A stretch of DNA of 8,187 nucleotides, from contig JAJPXA010000152.1 in NCBI GenBank assembly GCA_021205715.1, positions 1 through 8,187 on the forward strand. Direction: 5' to 3'. The position numbers and the translations under genes are program-made. Source of the stretch: Bacillota bacterium (lineage in GTDB: Bacteria > Bacillota > Clostridia > UBA1381). A model generated the notes under the pieces. That model was given only the letters and a program-made list of their open reading frames with translations, had not been told where the DNA came from and ran no database searches. Shown here one piece after another: positions 1 through 5,808 of the stretch. Each line of letters starts with the position of its first letter. Positions within the stretch are counted from its first letter, which is position 1.

Positions 1-774
1 GCCCAAGGCAGTTGTCGTCATCGGCTCAAACGCGGACAAAATCCCCGCGGTAGCCGCGCCCTCACGCTTTATTCCCGCCTGAAAGGCGGGCACCGCGACA
101 AGCGTCACCAAAATTGAAATCACAGCGGAATAAATCCACGCCTTAGGCGTCATATCAAAGTCCATACCGCCTGCGGCAAGCCCGAAAATAAGGCTTGACG
201 CGCTCATTGTAAGCATAAGATAAAACGTGAGCTTCAAATAATTCATTTTATCAAGTCCCGACGCGTCGAGGTAAATAACGTAAAAACTGTAAAAAACGCC
301 CGAAAGCAACGCCAAAATTATGCCCAAACGGTCGCCGCTTCCTCTTATTTCGGTAAACATTATTATGCCGACCGTCACAAGCACGACCGCGAGCAGCTTT
401 TTCGGCGTTATCCGCTCCTTAAACATAAACGCCGACACAAAAACGATAACGATAGGGTAAATAAAATGCAGCGTTGTCGCGAGTCCCGTGGGAATATAGG
501 AATACGACATATATAAAAGCGCTATCGGCAAGGTTCCGCCCAATACGCCGAGAACGCACACCTTATATAAATGCCTCGGTGAAATATACGTCGACACGCC
601 CTCGGCGCGCATTATAAAAAACAAGAGCGGAACCGTCATCGCCGCCCTCAAAAAGGTCAGCGTAATGCCGTTTGTTCCGCCCGAATACGCAGTTTTCGCC
701 AAAATCGGCGTAAGTCCGTAAACGAACGCCGATACAAGTATACAAATTTTCCCGATGTGTTTTTTCAACGTCAT
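1..774 (-). CDS. EamA/DMT-family drug/metabolite transporter (3' end cut by window edge)
   Basis: Integral membrane transporter of the drug/metabolite superfamily, normally ten membrane helices built from two EamA repeats; it probably exports a small metabolite, but the substrate cannot be read from sequence. The visible 258 residues start MTLKKHIGKICILVSAFVYG and are almost entirely alternating hydrophobic segments. The first repeat has the family's PTGLATTLHFIYPI segment near residues 95-108 and a FKERIT turn near 118-123, which closes that repeat. The second begins near residue 150, and GILSAFEPM near the truncated end is the typical EamA motif late in repeat two. Family members run to about 290-300 residues, so roughly 35 are missing beyond position 1. 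The ATG at 772-774 follows a GGGAGAGG purine run. It lies 28 nt after nadE with no terminator between, so co-transcription is plausible. Family is clear; function is not. Confidence 0.9.
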   Translation of the reverse strand, partial: MTLKKHIGKICILVSAFVYGLTPILAKTAYSGGTNGITLTFLRAAMTVPLLFFIMRAEGVSTYISPRHLYKVCVLGVLGGTLPIALLYMSYSYIPTGLATTLHFIYPIVIVFVSAFMFKERITPKKLLAVVLVTVGIIMFTEIRGSGDRLGIILALLSGVFYSFYVIYLDASGLDKMNYLKLTFYLMLTMSASSLIFGLAAGGMDFDMTPKAWIYSAVISILVTLVAVPAFQAGIKREGAATAGILSAFEPMTTTALG

Positions 775-802
775 AAGCCTCTCCCGATTATATCCGATTA
801 TG

Positions 803-2713
803 TCAAAGCGAGTTTACCTCGTCCATCCATATTTTTACGGAGGCGTCCGACGGCATCCGCCAGTCGCCTCTGGGAGAAAGCGCAACCGTTCCGACCTTGG
901 GCCCGTCCGGTATGCAGGAGCGTTTGAACTGCTGCGAGAAAAAGCGCTTGTAAAACACCCGCATCCAGCCCAGTATAAATTCACGGTCATACACGCCGTC
1001 GAACGCCTTTAAGGCAAGCCGCAGGATTTTCCTCGGGCGCGACCCAAAGCGTATCATATGATACAGGAAAAAGTCGTGCAGCTCGTAGGGGCCTACGATA
1101 TGCTCGGTTTTTTGCGATATTTCACCGTCCTTGGGCGGCAAAAGCTCCGGACTTACGGGTGTGTTCAAAATATCGACGAGCGTTTCCTTTAAAACCGCGT
1201 TGTCGGTTTTCTGCGCCTCGTAGTCCACCAAGTACCGTATCAGCGTCTTGGGAACGCCCACGTTCACCGCGTACATCGACATATGGTCGCCGTTGTAGGT
1301 CGCCCATCCGAGCGCGATTTCGGACATATCGCCCGTGCCTATTACCATACCGCCGTTTTTGTTCGCCAAATCCATCAAAATCTGCGTCCGCTCGCGCGCC
1401 TGCGAATTTTCGTATGTGACGTCGTAAACGTCCGCGCTTTGACCGATGTCGCGGAAGTGCTGCATAACCGCGTCGGTGATATTTATCTCTTTAAGCTCCG
1501 CGCCTATCGATTCCGCGAATCTCACGGCATTGTTGCGCGTCCTGTCCGTCGTACCGAAGCACGGCATCGTAACCGCCGTTATGCCGCGGCGGTCAAGCGA
1601 GAGCATATCAAACGCGCGCGCCGTAACAAGCAGCGCAAGCGTTGAATCGAGTCCGCCGCTCACGCCTATTACCGCGTTTTTGCAGCCCGTATGCTCCAAA
1701 CGCTTTTTAAATCCGCCCGCCTGAATGGACAATATCTCCTCACAGCGCTTTTCGCGCTTTTTATCGTCGCCCGGTACAAACGGGAAGCGGTCGACGTACC
1801 GCGAAAGCTCCGTTTCCTCCGCCTTAATGTCGACGTAAACAGTGACGTAATTCTCATAACCCTCGTTTTTGTAGGTGGTTGTCCTTCTCCTATCGCTCAA
1901 TAGCTTGCCCAAATCCGCCTCGGCATATACGCACTCATCGGCAAATCTTTTCGACCGCGCCAAAACCGCGCCGTTTTCGGCTATAATGCTGTCGCCCGAG
2001 AACACAAGGTCGGTGGTTGACTCGCCGCCGCCCGCGTTCGCGTAAACATAGGCGCAATAGAGCCGCGCCGACTGCGACACGGCGAGCTGCTCGCGGTACT
2101 CGTCCTTCGCGGTAATCTCGTTGCTCGCGGACAGATTCGCAATCACCGTCGCGCCCGCCAAAGCGTGGCGGCAGGACGGCGGTATCGGCGTCCACAAATC
2201 CTCGCATATCTCAACCGCAAGCACAAGCTCGGGCATCTCGCGCGCCTTGAACAAAATATTCGCGCCGAACGGTATTTCACACCCGTTTATATCGAGCGTT
2301 TCGACCCTTTCACCGCCCGCGAAGAAATGCCGCGCCTCATAAAACTCGCCGTAATTGGGAATGTTCAGCTTCGGCACAAGGCCCTTAATCTCGCCGCGGT
2401 TTATGACCGCCGCGCAGTTATACAGATGATTATGCACGCATATCGGGACGCCGACAACCGCGATAATATCGCATTCGGCAGTTTCCTCCGCAATTTCAAA
2501 AAGTGCGTCGAGCGACGCGTCGATAAGGCTCTGCTGTAAAAAGAGATCTCCGCAGGTGTACGCGCTGACGCACAACTCCGGCAAAACCACGAGCTTCGCT
2601 CGGTTTTCCGCCGCCTCTTTTATTGTATTTATTATGCTTTTCGCGTTGTATTTCGTATCGGCGACGCGTATATTGACCGCCGCCGCCGCGATTTTTACAA
2701 ATCCGTCCTTCAT
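803..2713 (-). CDS. nadE: Glutamine-dependent NAD+ synthetase
   Basis: Cytoplasmic enzyme for the last step of NAD biosynthesis: ATP-dependent amidation of nicotinic acid adenine dinucleotide, with ammonia taken from glutamine. The 636-residue product has the two-domain architecture of the long NadE class. An N-terminal nitrilase-like glutaminase (about 1-280) has the full Glu-Lys-Cys triad: E46 in LPEL, K115 in VPKLNIPNYGEFYE and C170 in EICEDLW. A C-terminal synthetase domain (about 325-600) has the ATP-pyrophosphatase loop SGGLDS (352-357) and GTGDMSE (459-465). An upstream in-frame ATG would add nine residues (MGQDKRRGQ). I prefer the ATG at 2711-2713 because AAGGAG sits 7 nt before it and because it overlaps the rarA stop as ATGA, a classic coupling arrangement. 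It is the fourth gene of the DUF896-TPR-rarA-nadE unit. Length is typical and no damage is seen. Confidence 0.97.
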   Translation of the reverse strand: MKDGFVKIAAAAVNIRVADTKYNAKSIINTIKEAAENRAKLVVLPELCVSAYTCGDLFLQQSLIDASLDALFEIAEETAECDIIAVVGVPICVHNHLYNCAAVINRGEIKGLVPKLNIPNYGEFYEARHFFAGGERVETLDINGCEIPFGANILFKAREMPELVLAVEICEDLWTPIPPSCRHALAGATVIANLSASNEITAKDEYREQLAVSQSARLYCAYVYANAGGGESTTDLVFSGDSIIAENGAVLARSKRFADECVYAEADLGKLLSDRRRTTTYKNEGYENYVTVYVDIKAEETELSRYVDRFPFVPGDDKKREKRCEEILSIQAGGFKKRLEHTGCKNAVIGVSGGLDSTLALLVTARAFDMLSLDRRGITAVTMPCFGTTDRTRNNAVRFAESIGAELKEINITDAVMQHFRDIGQSADVYDVTYENSQARERTQILMDLANKNGGMVIGTGDMSEIALGWATYNGDHMSMYAVNVGVPKTLIRYLVDYEAQKTDNAVLKETLVDILNTPVSPELLPPKDGEISQKTEHIVGPYELHDFFLYHMIRFGSRPRKILRLALKAFDGVYDREFILGWMRVFYKRFFSQQFKRSCIPDGPKVGTVALSPRGDWRMPSDASVKIWMDEVNSL

Positions 2714-3993
2714 TTGTCCTCTCCTTTTATCCTGTCCCAATATGCCTTTTCCGCCATTTCGGTTTTATTATTACCGTATTTATAATATTTTTTGTTTACA
2801 ATATTATCCGGCAGATATTGCTGTTTTACATAATGATTTTCGTAGGAGTGCGGATATTTGTATTCCACGCCGTTGCCGAGCTTTTTCGAGCCGCCGTAAT
2901 GCGAGTCCTTCAGATGCTTGGGTATATCGCCGGTATCGGTATGCTCTATATCCGAAAGCGCCGCGTCTATAGCGCAAATGCCGCTGTTCGATTTCGGCGC
3001 GGTCACGAGTAGTATAACCGCGTCCGCAAGCGGTATCCGCGCCTCGGGAAGTCCCAGCCGCTCCGCCATCGCGACACAAGCGTTTACAATGCTTATCGCC
3101 TGCGGATACGCGAGCCCTATATCCTCCGCCGCGATAACCTGCAATCGGCGGCATATGCTTATAAGGTCGCCCGCCGCGATAAGCCGCGCGAGGTAATGTA
3201 TAGCCGCGTCCGGGTCGGAGCCGCGTATGGATTTTTGAAACGCGCTTAAAATATTGTAATGGCTGTCGCCGTCCTTGTCGTATTTGAGCGATTTTTTCTG
3301 CGCCGCCTCCTCGGCGGTTTCGATATCGATATGAATTACCCTGTCCTTATCCGGCGTAACCGAGAGAACCGCCGCCTCGAGCGAGTTAAGCGCCTTTCTT
3401 ACGTCGCCGTTCGCGCTTTGGGCAAGGTGCGTCAGCGCGTCAGAGTCAATATCTATCGTGAACCCCTTGTACTCGTCCTCGCTTAAAATTTCAACCGCGC
3501 GTTTGAGCGCCGTTTCAATATCATCGGCGGAAATATCGAGAAATTCAAACACAAGCGAGCGCGAAAGCACGGCGTTGTAAATATAAAAATACGGATTTTC
3601 CGTGGTACTCGCGATAAGCGTTATCTTGCCGTTTTCCATAAACTCCAAAAGCGACTGCTGCTGCTTTTTATTAAAATTCTGTATCTCGTCGAGGTACAAA
3701 AGCACCCCGTCGGGCGCCAAAAAGCTGTCAAGCGACGCGGTTATATCGCGTATGTCCGTGACCGACGCGGTGGTCGCGTTGAGCTTTTTCAAGGTCTTTC
3801 CCGTGCGCGACGCTATGATATTCGCAATCGTGGTTTTTCCGACTCCGCTCGGGCCGTAGAAAATCATATTCGGTATTTCGTTTTTTTCTATTATATTCCG
3901 CAGGATTTTGCCCTCGCCGATAAGATGGCGCTGTCCGACGACATCGTCGAGCGTGTTCGGTCGAATCCTGTCCGCAAGCGGTGTTTTTGCCAT
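2710..3993 (-). CDS. rarA: Replication-associated recombination protein A (RarA/MgsA AAA+ ATPase)
   Basis: Cytoplasmic clamp-loader-like AAA+ ATPase of the RarA/MgsA/WRNIP1 family, which acts at stalled or collapsed replication forks and interacts with single-stranded DNA binding protein. The 427-residue length is normal. The N-terminus MAKTPLADRIRPNTLDDVVG is the family signature. Walker A is GPSGVGKTT (47-55), Walker B LLYLDE (98-103), sensor 1 ASTTEN (128-133), a probable arginine finger lies in LSRS (143-146), and sensor 2 is in NGDVRKALN (195-203). The C-terminal half carries the family tetramerisation region with AAEDIGLAYPQA and, near the end, SHYGGSKKLGNG. The ATG lies 4 nt after the TPR gene stop, with a GAGG ribosome site inside that gene's final codons. 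The 3' end overlaps nadE by 4 nt. All catalytic motifs are intact. Confidence 0.96.
   Translation of the reverse strand: MAKTPLADRIRPNTLDDVVGQRHLIGEGKILRNIIEKNEIPNMIFYGPSGVGKTTIANIIASRTGKTLKKLNATTASVTDIRDITASLDSFLAPDGVLLYLDEIQNFNKKQQQSLLEFMENGKITLIASTTENPYFYIYNAVLSRSLVFEFLDISADDIETALKRAVEILSEDEYKGFTIDIDSDALTHLAQSANGDVRKALNSLEAAVLSVTPDKDRVIHIDIETAEEAAQKKSLKYDKDGDSHYNILSAFQKSIRGSDPDAAIHYLARLIAAGDLISICRRLQVIAAEDIGLAYPQAISIVNACVAMAERLGLPEARIPLADAVILLVTAPKSNSGICAIDAALSDIEHTDTGDIPKHLKDSHYGGSKKLGNGVEYKYPHSYENHYVKQQYLPDNIVNKKYYKYGNNKTEMAEKAYWDRIKGEDK
2721..2726 (-). promoter_or_regulatory. Ribosome binding site of nadE, inside the rarA coding end
   Basis: The minus strand reads AAGGAG 7 nt before the ATG at 2713, embedded in the last codons of rarA. 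It decides the nadE start against the ATG 27 nt further upstream and supports translational coupling. Confidence 0.8.
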
Positions 3994-3997
3994 CAGC

Positions 3998-5053
3998 TTA
4001 ATCCTCGTCCTTTATTTTTCCCTGCCGCTTTAAGGCATTGTACTCGTCATATATCGACTCCGGCTTTTCATCGTCCTCGAGCGCGTTATACTCATCGTAT
4101 ATCGACTCGGACTTTTCGCCGTTCTCGGCGGCGTTGTACTCATCGTATATAGAGCCTTCCTCGTCGTCCTCGTCATAAAAATCCGCGGCGGGCGCGACAG
4201 GCTCGGGCACCGTAAACACGGGCGTTTCGGCGGGAACGCTTACCTTGCCCGAAATCAGGTTTTTCACCTCGTCCTCGAGTATCATTACCGCCTCCTCCGA
4301 TACGGTGGTGTTCGGCGTTCTGTTACAACTCGGGATTTTTTCGAGAAGCTCCTTTGCTTCTTTGTACTTTTTCTGCTTTATGAAAATCTGCGCGCCGTGA
4401 TAATATCCCTCGACAAACTCGGGATTTTCCTCGCGCACGTAGGAATTTATCTCCGCCGCCATATCAAGGTCGCCCTGCAAATAATAGCATATCGACATAT
4501 TGTCCTGAATATCGCGGTCGTCCTCGTCATACTCGTATGCCTCCTCGCAGAACTTTGTCGTTTCCGCGAGGTCGTTGTCCAAAACAAGCATAATCATTCC
4601 CATAAGACCGTACATATTCTTCGTCATATATCCGTCCTCGTAAACGTCGCGCGCGTCCTTTAAAGCCTCCTCGTACCGCGCAAGACGGTAATACGCCAAG
4701 CACCTCTGGCGCTTTGCTATGGCTCTGTTCTTCGCGTCAAGACCCTGCATACGTATAAAGAAGCTCATCAGCTCCGCCGCTTCCGCCGGCTCTCCCATTT
4801 GAATCAGCATATACGCGTATGACGCCTTTTGCTGAAAATTCAAGCGCTTGCTGTGCTTTTCGTAAATCGCCTTCGTCTTTTCATAGTCGCCGTCGCGGAA
4901 CGCCTTTTGAAGCTGCATCGCGTACAAACGCGGAAGCATCAGATACACCGCGTAAGCGCACGCCAAAACGAGCGCCAAAACGCCCCAAACTATGCTTTTC
5001 CTAAACGCAAGCGCTATTATTACAATTAAAAGTATCGCCGTAAAAAAATTCAT
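3998..5053 (-). CDS. Membrane-anchored TPR protein with acidic tandem-repeat tail
   Basis: The 351-residue product has no recognised specific function. It has three parts. Residues 3-17 and 21-40 form two hydrophobic segments separated by RKS, probably a membrane hairpin. Residues about 45-270 are helical with repeated TPR-like spacing, for example AFRDGDYEKTKAIYEK, CLAYYRLARYEEALKDA, CYYLQGDLDMAAEI and IFIKQKKYKEAKELLEK, which suggests a protein-binding scaffold. A proline-rich linker (about 275-290) leads to a strongly acidic tail with three copies of SIYDEYNA at 301, 317 and 333. The ATG is 5 nt after the DUF896 stop; an AAGGAG site lies 11 nt upstream, inside DUF896, a slightly long spacing. 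Position between DUF896 and rarA implies shared transcription, not necessarily shared function. Topology is uncertain because the positive-inside signal is weak. Confidence 0.88.
   Translation of the reverse strand: MNFFTAILLIVIIALAFRKSIVWGVLALVLACAYAVYLMLPRLYAMQLQKAFRDGDYEKTKAIYEKHSKRLNFQQKASYAYMLIQMGEPAEAAELMSFFIRMQGLDAKNRAIAKRQRCLAYYRLARYEEALKDARDVYEDGYMTKNMYGLMGMIMLVLDNDLAETTKFCEEAYEYDEDDRDIQDNMSICYYLQGDLDMAAEINSYVREENPEFVEGYYHGAQIFIKQKKYKEAKELLEKIPSCNRTPNTTVSEEAVMILEDEVKNLISGKVSVPAETPVFTVPEPVAPAADFYDEDDEEGSIYDEYNAAENGEKSESIYDEYNALEDDEKPESIYDEYNALKRQGKIKDED
4010..4153 (-). repeat. In-frame 48-bp tandem repeat, three imperfect copies
   Basis: Three units of 48 bp (16 codons) lie head to tail at the 3' end of the TPR gene. 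The best conserved part of each unit encodes SIYDEYNA (4130-4153, 4082-4105, 4034-4057). The rest of each unit is variable and charged: AENGEKSE, LEDDEKPE, LKRQGKIK. The period is an exact multiple of three, so copy-number change would keep the frame. Confidence 0.9.
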
Positions 5054-5058
5054 TTTGT

Positions 5059-5238
5059 TTATTTCTCCTTATCGACAAATTTTACGCTGTCAAGCGTATT
5101 TTTAAAATTGGCGCGTATTGCCGCCAAATATTCCGCCCTGAGCGTCTCGCGCTCGACAATCTCCTCCGCGGTAAGCCCATCCGCGGATTTCGCCTTTTTC
5201 GCGAGGGCGTTTATCCTGTCAATCTTTTCCTGCTTCAT
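5059..5238 (-). CDS. DUF896 / UPF0291 (YnzC-like) small protein
   Basis: A 59-residue cytoplasmic protein of the Firmicutes-restricted DUF896 family, whose molecular function is not established. The translation starts MKQEKIDRINALAKKAKSAD, continues through LTAEEIVERETLRAEYLAA and ends IRANFKNTLDSVKFVDKEK. These are the family hallmarks: an N-terminal helical hairpin with INALAKKAK, a central LT-EE-E-LR-EYL stretch, and the closing RANF---LD-----D. It is a short, mostly helical charged protein without a membrane segment. The ATG at 5236-5238 follows GGGAG by 9 nt; a nearer ATG at 7 nt upstream is out of frame. It is the first gene after the promoter at 5317-5289, and its last codons contain the ribosome site of the TPR gene. 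In Bacillus subtilis the homologue ynzC sits in the SOS-induced yneA operon; I see no clear SOS box here. Confidence 0.92.
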   Translation of the reverse strand: MKQEKIDRINALAKKAKSADGLTAEEIVERETLRAEYLAAIRANFKNTLDSVKFVDKEK

Positions 5239-5288
5239 CGCACATTTCTCCCGTCAAAATCGGAGCGTCCGCCCCGTGATATATTGGT

Positions 5289-5317
5289 ATTGTACTCTAT
5301 TTGCGGATAAATTGCAA
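5289..5317 (-). promoter_or_regulatory. Sigma-A-type promoter for the DUF896-TPR-rarA-nadE unit
   Basis: The minus strand has TTGCAA (5317-5312, 4 of 6 match to consensus), a 17-nt spacer, then TACAAT (5294-5289, 5 of 6). The expected start site near 5282 leaves a leader of about 44 nt before the DUF896 ATG. It lies about 50 nt downstream of the terminator of the preceding unit, exactly where a new promoter is needed. Confidence 0.72.
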
Positions 5318-5329
5318 GCAGAATAAGGA

Positions 5330-5342
5330 AATTTAATAAATT
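5330..5342 (-). promoter_or_regulatory. AT-rich palindrome upstream of the DUF896 promoter
   Basis: On the plus strand AATTTA-A-TAAATT forms a 6+1+6 inverted repeat ending 12 nt before the -35 box. It could be an UP-like element or an operator. AT-rich sequence makes short palindromes easily, so this is weak support. Confidence 0.3.
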
Positions 5343-5369
5343 CGCGCGGGGCAAACATCTGCCGCCGGC

Positions 5370-5406
5370 AAAAAGAAAAAGACATATTGCCCTTGCAATA
5401 TGCCTT
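5370..5406 (-). terminator. Rho-independent terminator of the HPr-like gene
   Basis: The minus-strand transcript reads AAGGCATATTGC, loop AAGG, GCAATATGTCTT (5406-5379), a 12-bp stem with one G-U pair and otherwise perfect pairing. It runs directly into a U-rich tract, UUUCUUUUU (5378-5370). It lies about 60 nt after the HPr-like stop and separates the two transcription units. Confidence 0.88.
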
Positions 5407-5418
5407 ATCTTACCGCTC

Positions 5419-5451
5419 GGCGGAATATCCGCCGTTAATTTACAAATTAAC
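5419..5451 (-). repeat. Two abutting inverted repeats in the 3' region of the HPr-like gene
   Basis: Transcribed from the minus strand, GTTAATTT-GT-AAATTAAC (5451-5434; 8-bp arms, 2-nt centre) is followed with no gap by GGCGGA-TAT-TCCGCC (5433-5419; 6-bp arms). Neither has a U-run, so they are not terminators themselves. They sit between the stop codon and the true terminator and may protect the 3' end of the transcript or bind a protein. Confidence 0.55.
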
Positions 5452-5467
5452 AGAATTTATCCCTTGC

Positions 5468-5701
5468 TCAAGAAACTACTCTAAATTTGTCGATTGCCTG
5501 TAATACATCCTTATTTACGGGATCTTCAACCTCTACCTTAATAGGCTTAGATAAATCCATTGATAAAATACCCATAATCGACTTGCCGTCAATTATGTAC
5601 TTACCACTAAATAAGGTTATATCACCATGGTTTTCCAAAGCTGCGCGGTTAAACTCTTTAACTTCGTCTAAACTCTGCAATTGAATGATGGTTTCTACCA
5701 T
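5468..5701 (-). CDS. HPr-like protein lacking the active-site histidine (Crh-like)
   Basis: A 77-residue HPr-fold protein. HPr normally relays phosphate from PEP via His-15 to sugar-specific PTS enzymes, and in Firmicutes it is also phosphorylated on Ser-46 by HPr kinase to act with CcpA in catabolite control. Here the second half is clearly HPr: DITLFSGKYIIDGKSIMGILSM (27-48), in which S41 matches Ser-46 within GKSIMG. The region where GLHARPA should occur reads LQSLDEVKEF, with no histidine, so PTS phosphotransfer is not expected; a regulatory role like Crh is possible. An upstream ATG would add MKGVLI. I chose the ATG at 5699-5701 because AAAGGGG lies 8 nt before it, whereas the upstream ATG would sit only about 5 nt into the transcript. 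It has its own strong promoter and terminator, so it is essentially a single-gene unit. Confidence 0.88.
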   Translation of the reverse strand: MVETIIQLQSLDEVKEFNRAALENHGDITLFSGKYIIDGKSIMGILSMDLSKPIKVEVEDPVNKDVLQAIDKFRVVS

Positions 5702-5709
5702 AATTAACA

Positions 5710-5716
5710 CCCCTTT
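5710..5716 (-). promoter_or_regulatory. Ribosome binding site that fixes the HPr-like start
   Basis: The minus strand reads AAAGGGG 8 nt before the ATG at 5701. The alternative in-frame ATG at 5719 lies upstream of this site and has none of its own. Confidence 0.8.
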
Positions 5717-5730
5717 CATGGTTTTGCTTA

Positions 5731-5759
5731 ATTATATCCCCGTTTTATGTATTTGTCAA
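5731..5759 (-). promoter_or_regulatory. Consensus sigma-A promoter of the HPr-like gene
   Basis: The minus strand reads TTGACA (5759-5754), a 17-nt spacer and TATAAT (5736-5731): both hexamers match consensus exactly and spacing is optimal. The start site should fall near 5724, giving a leader of about 22 nt that contains the ribosome binding site. Strong constitutive expression, or strong expression gated by a repressor, is expected. Confidence 0.93.
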
Positions 5760-5762
5760 TGT

Positions 5763-5772
5763 GTAATATTAC
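5763..5772 (-). promoter_or_regulatory. Perfect 10-bp palindrome just upstream of the -35 box
   Basis: GTAATATTAC is a perfect palindrome ending 3 nt upstream of the TTGACA hexamer, in AT-rich sequence. It could be an operator half-site pair or part of an UP element. It is short, so chance is a real alternative. Confidence 0.35.
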
Positions 5773-5808
5773 CAAAATTAACCTCTGCAAAGCCTCATTT
5801 TCCTACAC

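Noticed and set aside
563..745. Minus-strand 60-codon frame inside the transporter gene
   Set aside because: It is in a different frame within a well-supported EamA coding region and looks like a composition shadow.
787..806. TTGACA and TATAAT both present on the minus strand before the transporter gene
   Set aside because: The spacing is only 8 nt, far from the 16-18 nt needed, and no -35-like hexamer sits 17 nt before the TATAAT.
2714..2740. Longer nadE start adding MGQDKRRGQ
   Set aside because: The shorter start has AAGGAG at 7 nt and the ATGA overlap with rarA; the extra residues lie in the rarA end read in another frame and do not match the family N-terminus.
5108..5326. Plus-strand open frame of 72 codons across DUF896 and its promoter
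   Set aside because: It is antisense to a clear family match, lacks a ribosome site and resembles no known protein.
5239..5330. SOS/LexA box before DUF896
   Set aside because: No CGAAC-N4-GTTCG-like inverted repeat could be found around the promoter.
5702..5719. Longer HPr-like start adding MKGVLI
   Set aside because: It would lie about 5 nt from the predicted transcript start, upstream of the only ribosome binding site.
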